The translations under genes were made by a program, and so were the position numbers. The notes under the pieces were generated by a model. The model searched no databases. It was not told where the DNA came from and saw nothing but the letters and a program-made list of their open reading frames with translations. From Bolinopsis microptera (taxonomy: Eukaryota; Ctenophora; Tentaculata; Lobata; Bolinopsidae), in NCBI RefSeq assembly GCF_026151205.1, contig NC_087081.1, forward strand, positions 856,386-920,385: DNA of 64,000 nt. Reading direction: 5' to 3'. Shown piece by piece: positions 36,401 through 47,644 of the stretch; within the stretch, counting starts at the first letter, position 1, and every line of letters starts with the position of its first letter.

Positions 36401-37731
36401 AGAATTTTTATGTGTAAGACAACAAAGTATCAAAATTAAATACTAACTCGTCCTGAGTCATGTTGTGATAGTTATCATACAACTCAAGTGCTCGATCAAG
36501 ACAAGTATCTGCCTGGTCCTTGTTTATTCTACCAAACTTATACTGTTCCTCATCATCGTCAGGTACATCATTACTCTTGTCTGACATAAGTTCATTATAG
36601 AGGTCAGGAGGCAGCTCAATTCTATCTATCTCCTCATCTGAGGACTCTTCATTCTCCCTGTAAAGTAGTACCCATTAAATATATAATATCATAACATTGT
36701 TTAGCTCAAAAACAAAACATCATTGAGAATCTGACAAATATTTATGCAAAAAGAAACACGAGCAAAAGTTCTAAAACACGATTATGATCAAGATTCAAGC
36801 TATTAAATCAAATTAAATAAGAAGATATAATGTAACTAACATGTCCTCCAGGAATTTCTCCCAGCCACCAGGATAAGTCTCACAAGTAATTTTATAGAAC
36901 TCCTCATCAGACATAAGAGAGTCTATGTTAGCCTCACATATTTCATGTGTAAACTCAGGGTTTTCTGCAATCAGTTTACACACATCTACAGGACCTTCTC
37001 CGAGGTGAGAAGCTAGATTCTTGTTGACAAGTAGATCTTGTAATCTTAGTACAGACTCAGGTTCTGAGTGTAGGAACATCTCTAGTTCCTCTACTTCAGG
37101 AGCCTCAGCTTCTTCAGGCTGATTAACTTGTCTTACACATTCCACACAATCCAGCTGTTCTACTTTTATCTTTTTAGTCTCAACTCTTCCATTCTTATGT
37201 TTACCTTTCTGGGACTTCTTCTTTATGTTGGGAGATTTCTTCTTCTTATTGACTACAGGACTGTCTTTGTCACTGTCTGAGCTGTACCTCTCAGCGGGGT
37301 TTCTGGGATCAATATTAACAACCTCCTCAAGTTTTATCAACCCATCTTCATACTGATTCAGCAATGTTTCATCTGCGATATGAGATAATGGTTAATATAT
37401 ATAATACGGAAAATGAGTTTTGAGACTACTGTGTCATCAAAAACAAATTTGACTACTTAAAGTTGGAGCAGAAGTTCAGAGGTTGAGAGGTTCATTAATT
37501 GTTAGTTCATTATTTGTTTAACGGATGAAGATTAAACTTACAGTGTGAGTAGGCTGAGGTATGTTCCTCCCATTCTTTAGTCCGGTAACATTCCAGTGGT
37601 TCATCTAGTGTCATAAAACCCAGTTCCACCAACTTATCTCTGTTGTCTCTTATTCTCTTGTATCTTTTGAGACTGTGTTCACACACACCTCCACAGTACC
37701 TGGCCCCTTCAAACACCTTCCACAGTGACAT
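33493..37731 (-). CDS. PRDM9-like: PRDM9-like copy C, complete (SET methyltransferase, 8+ fingers)
   Basis: Exons on the minus strand: 37731-37542, 37372-36841, 36657-36448, 36292-35556, 35333-35127, 34995-34786, 34528-34412, 34298-33493. All eight have exactly the lengths of copy B's exons, all phases match, and the frame is open for about 1,002 codons. It has the CWQC zinc knuckle, [19 protein letters not shown] and LLVFYGEDY of a PRDM9-type SET domain, then a C2HC finger and eight C2H2-type fingers. The framework is near-identical to A and B, but residues at the DNA-contact positions differ widely. Expected role: nuclear H3K4/K36 methyltransferase with sequence-specific DNA binding. It transcribes towards B, about 27 kb away. 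Confidence 0.88.
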
Positions 37732-38555
37732 TATGTTCTAAATATTACAAACTAGATTTAGTTGGAAGCAACAGTTAGTTCATGATTTTATAACTCAACT
37801 TAGAGTTCATAATTTACAAAACAGATATACATATAACTTATATTTAAATTTTGACTTAAATTTAAATCGTTAATAAATCTGAGGAAGGAACAACACAGGG
37901 TGATACCAGTGCACTTGGATAGTATGCATTGAGCCTGATGCCTCTACTCAAAGCAGTCCAGGTAAAACCGACAGAACTAGAAAGAAACTTTATCTGAACT
38001 CAATGCTTACCCCAAACAGATTTTTTTTTTGTGCAACACTTACTGACTTGACTCTTACGAGATAGCGACCCATGAGAACGATGGGTCCTACTGAAGCCCA
38101 GCTTATTTGCATCGAGTCCATTATTCCAGGACGAACCTGCTGGTACCATTGCTGAGCAATGGCAGTTGAGTCGGTGGCGCCCCTCCTAAGAATGACTACT
38201 GTAGATCCCGGGGATTGCATACTTAAATTTGATATGCGTTTATACTCACTCCTTGCTAAATGCTAAGCCATTAATCTTACACACAACCACAAGTCGATGC
38301 CGAGGAGTTAATGTTTTGGTATATCTAGTGTAACTGGTATATATTGGTGACCTGCACAAGGCTTAGTAAGGTATTTGCTCGTCTTATCGGATGTAACAGC
38401 AATGTGTACACGTTATTATATATATTGTGTGTATTGTGTGTTTGTTGCAATTGGGGTACGTTAATTGGAAGCGTCGTCACGCTTTCTACTCACATACACC
38501 CGCCTCCAAGAGAAATATTCTCAGAACTAAGTGTAGTTTTCGATTTGTTGTAATT
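37732..38555. other. Upstream flank of copy C with one unassigned ORF
   Basis: Copy C's homologous 5' flank ends by about 37790. The minus ORF 37990-38220 reads like a protein (AIAQQWYQQVRPGIMDSM) but I recognise no domain and see no convincing splice context. It may be part of a repeat. Confidence 0.35.
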
Positions 38556-38559
38556 GGTG

Positions 38560-38768
38560 TGGTTTACTCTGCTGTTTCCACACAGCAGGGGGGGGGGGGT
38601 GGGATTAATGATGCAGTGCTGGGGCTCGAACCAGCGATCTAACGATTGCTGGCCGCGCTGCCCGACATTACACCACCAAGCCCAAGGCTAGTGGCAGAGT
38701 CGGGAATCGAACCTGGCACCTCAAGCAATGCCAGGCGGATTTACCAACTGAGCCACCAGCTCCCCCAA
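38560..38768 (-). mobile_element. SINE-like element with two tRNA-like heads
   Basis: On the minus strand, 38768-38692 has an A-box (TGGCTCAGTTGGTA) and a B-box (GGTTCGATTCC) at tRNA spacing. Directly after it, 38690-38615 has a second tRNA-like unit (TGGTGTAATGTCGGGCAGC ... GGTTCGAGCCC) with a perfect 5-bp T-stem, GCTGG/CCAGC. A C-rich run and a short unrelated tail follow. Cloverleaf stems are imperfect in the first unit, so these are tRNA-derived repeats rather than working tRNA genes. No flanking duplication was identified. Confidence 0.55.
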
Positions 38769-38769
38769 A

Positions 38770-39660
38770 CAGGTTTGATAGGATACAAGGATACAAGGAT
38801 TATCTTGGGTCATATATTAGTAAAAAGTATTTTTTTTTCTATCAGGGGTTTCAGAGGTATCAGAACTCTTTCACCCACGGCAATGTGTAAGGAAGTAAGG
38901 ATAGAACCTGCACTCCTGCCTGTCCAACCAACTTCGTTCTCCAGGAAGACCAACACCCAGGATGAAGCACGTTTTGTTGAAACAGCTATTGATCTGTATG
39001 CAACCTTCGAAAGAGCATTCTTTGACAACAGGGTCACTTATCCTAATTGCAACTCAAATATGTTTAAGCCACTAGATAAAATTACTTTACTTTAGAGAGT
39101 ACTTCAGTCAGAGAATTAGAAAGGGTCCTTTTTCCTACTAGTCTTTACAACATCTAGACGTATAGGACCCTTTTGCACTGTGTTCGTAGATCATAGCTAA
39201 GCACAAAAAGAAGGTAAGAGCCAGGTCAAAAATCACATCAGAACACGATTCAGGTTTGAGCTGCTTCGAGGCACACTTGTTAAATATTTTTCAAATTTTA
39301 CAGAGTACAGCAATAAATGAATAAGTAAAGTAAAGTAAAGTAAAAATTATGACATAACATCATCACACATGTCTACAAAGTATCAAATCACTATATGGAA
39401 AAATATAAATATCTTACCACCAAAATTAATAAATTATTAACTACAACTTTATTTAAAAATATTAAGTTGAAAATAAAATCGTTGAAAATAAAATCGTTGA
39501 AAATATCGTGATCGCCTCATTTGTAAAATATGACGGGTACCCAAACATGGTAAACACATAATAAACTATGTCCTCAATAACTTGGACCAAATACATTGAA
39601 TTAATCTAAATCCAAAAATTTATGAAAAAATATTAAATAACAAATAAGTCCATGTTGAAT
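38770..39660. other. No recognised gene
   Basis: Mixed sequence. A TAAAG simple repeat lies near 39334-39352 and a short AAAATCGTTGAAAAT duplication near 39474-39500. The plus-strand ORF 38646-39095 overlaps the SINE and is not convincing. Confidence 0.4.
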
Positions 39661-39692
39661 AACTGTTGATATCAATACTAATAAAGCCAAGA

Positions 39693-39724
39693 TGTGTGTG
39701 TGTGTGTGTGTGTGGGTGTGTGTC
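39693..39724. repeat. (GT)n microsatellite
   Basis: A GT dinucleotide run after CTAATAAAGCCAAGAT. It marks what looks like an element end just outside the foldback region. Confidence 0.7.
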
Positions 39725-39871
39725 TGATCGTCTGTGTGTTCGTGTGTAATTTCCGGTCGGTTATATTAAAAAACGGTAAAAGTTACAGGACTGGTTTTTT
39801 TCGGTATAGTGTCGACAAAACTCTGACAAAGCCCTTATGCAAATTTTTTTTAAATCGGCCAGCGGTAAGTG

Positions 39872-40262
39872 GCTTAAGGGGGCATACCCCAAAATAGTGG
39901 TTTGTGCCGTCCAGACCAAATGACCTCATAGGCAGTTCAGTGACCTTCTAGCGCACCGTTTCCACACAAAAAAAAATATTTTGAGAATTCCCATTTTTAT
40001 AATTGAGCATTTCCTGGTTAAGAGTGCAATTTTCGGAAAAAATTATTTTGTGGTCGAGACGCTATAAGTTAATAATTTCTTGCGGTATCGGGTTGAAATT
40101 TTGCTCGCCATTTATTCACATCTATGTCAAGGTGTGTGTAAAATCTTGACATCGTATCTAAAAAGGCTGGTGTGTTATGAATTTTTAAAGTCAAAAAGCT
40201 AAAATTGTCCTTTTCAGGCTTATTTTAACAAAAAGTCAGTCAGGGAAGATCGGATTATTTGA
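39872..40262. repeat. Outer foldback arm, left
   Basis: About 390 bp that returns as the reverse complement at 46764-47137, with only scattered differences (for example GGGGGCATACCCC at 39878 against GGGGTATGCCCC at 47122). It ends where a LINE's A-rich 3' tail begins. Confidence 0.85.
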
Positions 40263-43200
40263 TTTTTTTATTTTATTTGAAAATTCAATTAATCATTATA
40301 TATATAAATCAAGCGTTACATTTCAGCCATGCAAAATTACAGTGACATATTTTGATTACTAAATGATAAATGGTACTGCAATATAAGTTGCTTAATGTTT
40401 GGCCGGATGACAACTAACGAGAAAAATAAACTTGATTATATAATAATTAATTCGGCTGAACCAACACATAGCAAGAGCCACATTAACGTTGGGGCCGTCT
40501 ACCAAATTTGAATGACAAACATTAACAAGAAATCAAACATATCATAAATAATTATAAGGATTTTGTTCATTACAATTCCGTCACAACTGATAAAGAAAAA
40601 AGAAAGGACAAGCAGATAGGAAATTGGACGGACAGAATTGTAACCAACAAAAACAAATTTCTGAGACTCATAAGACTGATGAGCTAATCTGGCCAGACTG
40701 TATCGGCAGCCCAGAGGTACTTGATCAGTTTGGCCTTAAAAGTAGAAATCCGCTCTGACTGCCGGATACATACTGGTAGACTATTCCATTTCAGCATAGA
40801 TCTATGAAAAAAGCTATTTCGGAAGGCATCCGAGCAGGGCACAGTGGTACTCATGTAAGTTGAAGTATCCGACATATCAATTATTTGAGCATTGTGCCTA
40901 GTGTATCGGGTGCCCTCTGGACGGCATAGGACTATTATATATGTAGGGAGAGAAACTGGAATTATGCTATTCACTATTTTATAGAAGGTCATAAGATCGT
41001 TATAAATAAACTTCTGTTTAACAGGGAGAATATTTAGTTTCTTTTGCTCTGTAGCAAGTTTATCGTCATCATAACTGGAGTAAGGTTCACCATTGATCCA
41101 TTTAATAGCCCTCTTTTGGATAGCAACAAACTGTTGAAGATGAGTTGCAGATTGAGGGGACCATATGACAGAACAATGTTCAAATATAGACCTAATTAAC
41201 GCTAAATAGAACGATCTTTTCTGCCTTTTATCAGTAGTGAAATGACATGTTCTCTTAAGTAGTCCAAGTCTAGATGTAGCTTTGGAAACAAGCGCTTTAC
41301 ATTGTGCACCCCAATTAAACCTGGAGTTTATTGCGACTCCTAAATCTGACTGAGAGGGCACAAAGTCAATATCACTTCCAGAAAGTTTATAAAAGAAGGT
41401 ATTGAATGGCAAGTTATCCAGCACGTTTCTTTGCAGGGACACAGAGAGGGCTTTGCACTTTTGTGGGTGGAACTTCATTCGATTTCTCACTGACCAATCA
41501 TATAATCTATTGATGTCATTTTGGATTATGTGATGGTCAGGGTAACCAAGAATCTCCCTCCAAATTTTAGTGTCATCTGCATAAAGGGCGATATTGGTGC
41601 CTTCAGAGACACAGGAGAACATGTCATTTATAAATATTACAAACAATAAAGGGCCAAGTATAGAACCTTGAGGGACACCAGACTGAACTGGTAGAGAAGA
41701 AGACGTTTGGCCTCCTATCACTACTTGTTGTTGTCGCCCCTCAAGATAGGACTTAATAAATTTAAGCATTAGTCCATCGACATTAAAAATATTCTTTAAT
41801 TTACTTAAAATGAGGTCATGCGAAACGCTATCAAAGGCTTTCGCAAAATCAAAATATATTATATCAGTCCTGGACCTGTTATTCAATGCAAGTGCAAGAT
41901 TGTCCGTGAAAGGTATCATTTGGGTTGTGCATGAACGTTCATTAACAAAACCGTGTTGTCGGTCATCCAACAGATCAGAACACGCAGCGTATAATGCAGT
42001 CTTTATGCACCTTTCAAAGACTTTCATTACAAGAGATGTTAACGAGATAGGCCTGTAGTTCTCAACCGAAGACTTATCGCCCTTTTTGTGCACTGGTACT
42101 ACAAGTGCCAGCTTCCAATCAGGGGGTATGCATCCGCTCGAGAAAGACAGGTTAAATAAAACACTAAGTGGGTATGCAAGGCTTTGGGCACAGTTTTTGA
42201 GGACTCTCCCATGAATCCCATCAGGGCCAGGGGCCTTGTTAGGATTTAACTTTTTAAGAATCAACAGAACATCTTCTCTACTAAACACAAGACTTGAAAA
42301 ACAATCATCACGAAAATCTATGTCAATGCCATAATCGCTCTCTTGAGAAAACTGCTCATAAAAATATTCGTTAAAAAGGGCAGCTTGATCAGATGGATTG
42401 TTTCGAAAGCGATTATGATATTTGACAGTTTCAGGGATCCTGGTTGACTTTGATTTAGATTTAACGTAGGTCCAGAATTTCTTGGAGATAAGAGCATCAT
42501 CGGAGTCATCCTCAACACTGAGTCTCATTCTTTCGTCCATCAAATTTTTAAATTTTGTGCGAAATGCACGAAACTTTTGTTTATGAGACTCAGAGTTGCT
42601 CCCCTTATGCCTTATTCTCCATTTCTCCTTATTTCGTAGGAGACGATCACATTCGGAGTCATACCATGGGGGCTGGAACTGAGACTTAATGGTCTTTTTA
42701 GGGATCCATCGGTCACAGGCTGCACCGAGAACTCCTCTGAATCGACTCCAGGCAAGATAAGGATCATTACACTCAAATATACTATCCCAATCGATGCTAA
42801 ATAACTCAGAATTCAGGCCCCTAAAATTACCTTTACTATAATTAAAGATCTTTCTTTTAGGCTGCTTAATATACTTGGTCTTAATATCAATGTCAAATGT
42901 GATACAAAAGTGGTCGGACATACACATTTCGTTTTGATCTAAAACTTTAACATTCTTAATAAGGTTTTGAATGTTAGTGAACACAAGATCTAAGGTGTTG
43001 CCTGACTTGTGAGTAGGGGAGCTAATAAGTTGTGTATGTCCGAGGTCATCAGTGAGAAAATTTACAAAGCTAGAATGTAGCTGGCAAGATGACTGACCAT
43101 CTGGCCAGGAAATCGAAGCCAAATTAAAGTCACCTACCAGAATGTGCCTTTGCAATTTTCTGGCAGATGCTAAAGTAACAAAATGTTTCTTGAAAGATTC

Positions 43201-43634
43201 AAAATTATCTAAGCCAAGCGTTCCTACTCTATAAAATGTTGATATACAAAAGTTTCTTCCACACTGAGTCTTAATTATGATGGATAATAATTCAGCTTGA
43301 ACACTAACTTTAGAGAACTTTAGACTCGAGATATCAATGTCTGTTCTATGGGCAATCAGAACACCACCACCGTTTTTTCTGAATTTCTTGGGCTGGGTTG
43401 CATCCACTGGATGCGATCTTAAGGATCGGTCAAGCCTAAATACTTTGTATTTGTCAGGGAGCACCTCATTACTGAGAATGGAATTTTTCAGCCATGTCTC
43501 GTTTAGAATAATGATGTGAGGCTTATGTTTGTAGATATAACCATGGAATTCATGTATCTTGGTCATATTTAGTGGTGGTGTTCCTGATGCTAAATCGCGT
43601 GTATTTAGGAAACCATGGACATCTTACTATATAT
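40263..43634 (-). mobile_element. LINE (CR1/Jockey-type), nearly full-length ORF2
   Basis: The minus-strand ORF 43566-40684 (960 codons, open upstream to about 43625) encodes an APE-type endonuclease and a reverse transcriptase. Endonuclease motifs: NTRDL, NETWL, VGDFN, SDH. RT motifs: NKAPGPDGI, NYRPISLTS, FDFAKAFDSV, GVPQGSILGPLLF, YADDTK. A typical thumb and C-terminal region follow (KRAIKWINGE). There is no ORF1, so it is 5'-truncated just before the endonuclease. The 3' end is an A-rich tail at 40263-40278, abutting the foldback arm. The ORF is uninterrupted, so the insertion is probably young. The CR1/Jockey assignment is from motif style only. Confidence 0.85.
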
Positions 43635-44653
43635 AAAGCGAGACGATATATATATATCCGTACCATTTTACTGACACCACGACATCAACTTTAACACGAC
43701 TTTCCGCAAAAACCGTAAAAGATATACAACTTAAACTTTTTTGACTGGTTCAAATGCTCTAATGGTCTTCAAATCAGCATGAAAAAATAAAAAATTGACC
43801 AAGGAATAATAATTTTAGTGCCCAAAATGTGGACCCCCAAGTGGTGTCAAAAACGCGAATTAAATAGGTAATAATTATTTTAGTCTCTTGAGTCTTGACA
43901 CCACTTTAGACGGGTTCAGGGTTCAGTAAGGAACAATTACAAATTACTATCAGGGAAATATTAAGGAGAGATAGAAAAACCAGACCACACCTAGACATGA
44001 CCCCAAGCCAGCTGCTGGTTATACTGAAAAGTAACTTAACAGTCTGTTTCGGTGACATGGTAGGTGACATTTTGGTTTTTGTGGTAGATAGCAATTTTAC
44101 AGAAATTGCAGCTAAGGCTGTCCCAATGCCCCCTCCCCCCTATACACAAGTTTAAAGTGTCTGAGAAAAATGGTACAAAATATTACCATAAAGTAAAGAT
44201 TTATGGATGACCTCAAACATGGTACAGAGTGTATTTTAGGTTGTAGGGGAGCACCAGGGAGTATATTAGCATCGATAGTCAAAGAAAATATATACAAAAT
44301 AACATAAAAATAAAATATACCCAATAGAGCACATAACATATGACGAGACAGAAGACAGGACAACAAATTTTCCCCGTTACCTCTATTACTTTTACTGATG
44401 ATAACATACCTAGAAAACATACCAGTTGCAACACGGTGTTGTTGAGCCGATATTCCCATAGAACTTTAAAGTATATTATTAACAGAATTGTGTCTCGCCG
44501 TTGTGTTTTGTCAGGTATTGTGCTATAATATGAAGTAACATACATTATGCTATCACTTCGTTTGAATACATGTAAATAACATCCAAATGATCAGATCCAA
44601 TAGGATACTGATGCAGACAATGAAAAATTTAAATATTGAATTGAATTACCACA
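43635..44653. other. Non-coding element interior
   Basis: It begins with ATATATAAAGCG and an (AT)n stretch, then ccgtaaaagatatacaactt, a layout similar to 39660-39800 (CTAATAAAGCC, microsatellite, CGGTAAAAGTTACA). The two may be related element ends. ORFs at 43906-44545 have no recognisable domain. Confidence 0.35.
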
Positions 44654-45019
44654 TCAGTATCCCAATGGATTAAACCTCTTTGAGTGTATGATTCTGAGAT
44701 AGAACTTTGCCAACACTGGCATCCCAGCCTTGGGGCTGGGATGAATATCATAAAAGCCCCTATTGTCACATTTAGGAAATAATCTCTCGTTTCTGTTTCC
44801 ATAGCGGTCTAAGAAAGCCCAAAAAACATCAAGGTAAAACAGTTTATGCCTAGAGCAGCGATCAAAGATCAAATTATTCATAGCACAAACATTACCAGGG
44901 ATTTTATCTTGTCCGTTGGGGTGGACTGGTGGAATGGCTTGTACAAAAACACGTGCATTTGGATAAAGCTTGACATCAAATTGTTCTCTGAATTCTGGCG
45001 CAGTTTTTGATGCCCTCAA
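44654..45019 (-). CDS. SGNH-hydrolase-like ORF of a mobile element
   Basis: A minus-strand open frame of about 121 codons with IPPVHPNGQDKIPGN, LFYLDVFWAFLDRYG and, near the end, GFYDIHPSPKAGMPVLAKF, closing RFNPLGY. The D-x-H-P block near the C-terminus resembles block V of SGNH/GDSL hydrolases, a fold carried by some transposable elements. The N-terminal catalytic-serine block is not visible, so it is partial. It lies inside the foldback region, and 123 bp of it are copied inverted at 46636-46758. Confidence 0.4.
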   Translation of the reverse strand: MRASKTAPEFREQFDVKLYPNARVFVQAIPPVHPNGQDKIPGNVCAMNNLIFDRCSRHKLFYLDVFWAFLDRYGNRNERLFPKCDNRGFYDIHPSPKAGMPVLAKFYLRIIHSKRFNPLGY

Positions 45020-45091
45020 AAATGTTTTTACTCATTCACCTTCTGATCTATTGGACCTCAAAGCCAAACAACAAATTTAGGCACATTTTTT
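44968..45091. repeat. Second foldback arm, left
   Basis: About 123 bp, reverse-complemented almost exactly at 46636-46758. It overlaps the 5' part of the SGNH-like ORF. On the right side its mate directly adjoins the outer arm; on the left, 4.7 kb including the LINE separates them. Confidence 0.85.
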
Positions 45092-45320
45092 CCATCCACC
45101 ATTTTGAAAAAATTTAAGTGGAAGGGTACGAATGGAGGTTTTTGCAGAAAAACGTGGATTTTGGAGATAGCGGTAGTCGGGTCTGAATATGGTGTCGTTC
45201 CGTATGTTACCAAGCAACGGAAAAGCCGCGCGCGCGCAGAAATTAATCGCTGATGCATTGTACTTCCTACAGCCGATGGGTCTACTTGGACTCTGCCTCG
45301 CGTGACGTCACGTTAGGCTG

Positions 45321-45613
45321 TAGGACTATTGAGCGGAGGACTGTTGAGCGTAGGACTGTAGGTCGGTGAAGGTCGGCAGTAGGACTGTAGAGCGGTGTCA
45401 AATCGACAGGGTAGGACTCTAGAGCGGCCGCCCTTATAGATCTCACAACATGAAGACTTTAGAGGGGTACGATTCTAAAATGAGGACTTGTGAGATCTAT
45501 AAGGGTGGCCGCTCTAGAGTCCTACCCTGTCGATTTGACACCGCTCTACAGTCCTACTTCCGACCTTCACCGACCTACAGTCCTACGCTCAACAGTCCAC
45601 CGCTCAATAGTCC
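45321..45613. repeat. Hairpin of 127-bp arms built on a 16-bp tandem motif
   Basis: Arms at 45321-45448 and 45488-45613 are about 97% reverse-complementary around a 39-bp loop. Within each arm the motif TAGGACTGTAGAGCGG is repeated with variation. The arms include GCGGCCGC on one side and GTGGCCGC on the other. Confidence 0.85.
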
Positions 45614-45639
45614 TGCTCCCGTCACGTTAATGTAAATCG

Positions 45640-46285
45640 ATCAACGCGCACCAAATACAGTCTTTCCGAAATTTATACGCTAAGTTAGGTTTGATTTGTT
45701 GTTCTCAATATAAGTTTGCAAACCTATCACTTTGATGAGGTACAAGTTGTTAATAATTTTATTTGTACTAGGATGTTCAACCGACTTGGCACCAGATAAG
45801 TTAATAAAATACGACATATGTTTTGACGAGGTTTATGTTGCCGTGACAGGGTTTTTATTGGAATCAGGAATGTTTTAATATGTTTTGTATGGTATTGTGT
45901 TACTTTGGAAACCAAGTACTATTGCCTACAATAGATTTTACCTCGAGGAGTTTGGTTAATATTGTGCAATATTACGTTTGTCATAATGTTCACATTTGGT
46001 TATTATTCAATCGACTGACGTTCGTTTATTACAATTATATTAAGCTGGTCCGGCCAACTCTAATTGCATTGGCTGACCTTCTCAGCTAAGGTACAACGAT
46101 CAACTTTTATTTTGATTTAATGTCACTATTCAGTATTCACAATTAATTCAGCTAGTCAATTAAGCCAATTCACGTGACACAAGAAACGAAAAATCAATTT
46201 AAGGCCAAATTATGATAAAATTTGGACATTTGGTGCAAGTGGATGGAAATCTAGCGTCCGCCGACAGTCGAACAAACGGGCGCAA
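45640..46285. other. No recognised feature
   Basis: AT-rich sequence between two hairpins. I see no gene or repeat. Confidence 0.4.
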
Positions 46286-46290
46286 TTCTT

Positions 46291-46636
46291 GTTCGTTTTT
46301 AATATTTACTGATCTTTCTAAAATTTTGATAGGAATGTGCTAGTGACTTTTTGAAGGGTGCAAAATAACCGCAACTAGCACATTTATATATGAGTTATGA
46401 ACAACAAAACACCCTAGAATGCTTCCCTTTGAAGTTATCGGAGAAAATGTGATTTTTTATCTGCAAAGCCAAAAAATCACATTTTGTCCCATAACTTCAA
46501 AGGGAAGCATTTTAGGGTGTTTTGTTGTTCATAACTCATATATAAATGTGCTAGTTGCGGTTATTTTTCACCCTTCAAAAAGTCACTAGCACATTCCTAT
46601 CAAAATTTTAGAAAGATCAGTAAATATTAAAAACGA
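46291..46636. repeat. Hairpin of 166-bp arms
   Basis: Arms 46291-46458 and 46471-46636 are near-perfect reverse complements with a loop of only 12 bases (46459-46470). The right arm is followed at once by the second foldback arm. Confidence 0.9.
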
Positions 46637-46758
46637 AAAATGTGCCTAAATTTGTTGTTTGGCTTTGAGGTCCAATAGATCAGAAGGTGAATGAGTAAAA
46701 ACATTTTTGAGGGCATCAAAAACTGCGCCAGAATTCAGAGAACAATTTGATGTCAAGC
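46636..46758. repeat. Second foldback arm, right
   Basis: Reverse complement of 44968-45091. It ends directly beside the outer right arm. Confidence 0.85.
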
Positions 46759-46763
46759 ATCAA

Positions 46764-47137
46764 ATAATCCGATCTTCCCTGACTGACTTTTTGTTAAAAT
46801 AAGCCTGAAAAGGACAATTTCAGCTTTTTGACTTTAAAAATTCTTAACACACCAGCCTTTTTAGATACGATATTAAGATTTTACACACACCTTGACATAG
46901 ATGTGAATAAACGGCGAGCAAAATTTCAACCCGATACCGCAAGAAATTATTAACTTATAGCGTCTCAACCACAAAATAATTTTTTCCGAAAATTGCACTC
47001 TTAACCAGAAAATGCTCGATTACAAAAATGGGAATCCTCAAAATATTTTTTTTTGTGTGTGGAAACGGTGCGCTAGAAGGTCCCTGAACTGCCTATGAGG
47101 TCATTAGGTCTGAACAGATTTGGGGTATGCCCCTTAA
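46764..47137. repeat. Outer foldback arm, right
   Basis: Reverse complement of 39872-40262. It marks the right edge of the nested inverted-repeat region. Confidence 0.85.
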
Positions 47138-47640
47138 TTGATGGTTTTGTACTATTAATGCAACATTATGGAGTGAGCGACTAAAATGGCTCACTTTCTC
47201 TTCCTATTCGCTCTCTTTTCCATTACTGCACTGTAGATTGTAGCTTTGGTAATAGGTTATGGGTTAGCTCCGCAAGTGATATAATTTGGGTCAGTTCGTT
47301 TTATGACGTGTCGACTACGTTTACTTAAGTTTCAGTATACTTTATCCCTACCGTTTTATTACATTTTTGACTTTATTTACCTATCACTATACATATTTAA
47401 TCTTAAATTATCATTTTAGTGGAACTATGTAAAAGGGGATCGTTGCTAGCGTTGAAACTGTTTTAACCCTGCCTTGGTCAGTTGAAAGTCTGATGGCATA
47501 TGTTCCGTTTGATTTGACCAAACTAATGCCTTTCATTGCTTTATAATGAGTATAGGGCACTGATTGCGGTCTGTTTAAACTGTAGAGACAGTTCATACTT
47601 TCATACGTCAATGTTTATGCATGTAATACTATCAGTTTAT
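47138..47640. other. No recognised feature
   Basis: AT-rich single-copy-looking sequence. The minus ORF 47411-47611 is not convincing. Confidence 0.4.
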
Positions 47641-47644
47641 TAGG

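Noticed and set aside
37990-38220. Immunoglobulin-like string WYQQVRPG in a minus ORF
   Set aside because: A short match by chance; no paired cysteines or domain pattern around it.
38646-39095. 149-codon plus-strand ORF
   Set aside because: Its first part reads through the SINE-like repeat in antisense, and the rest has no recognisable domain.
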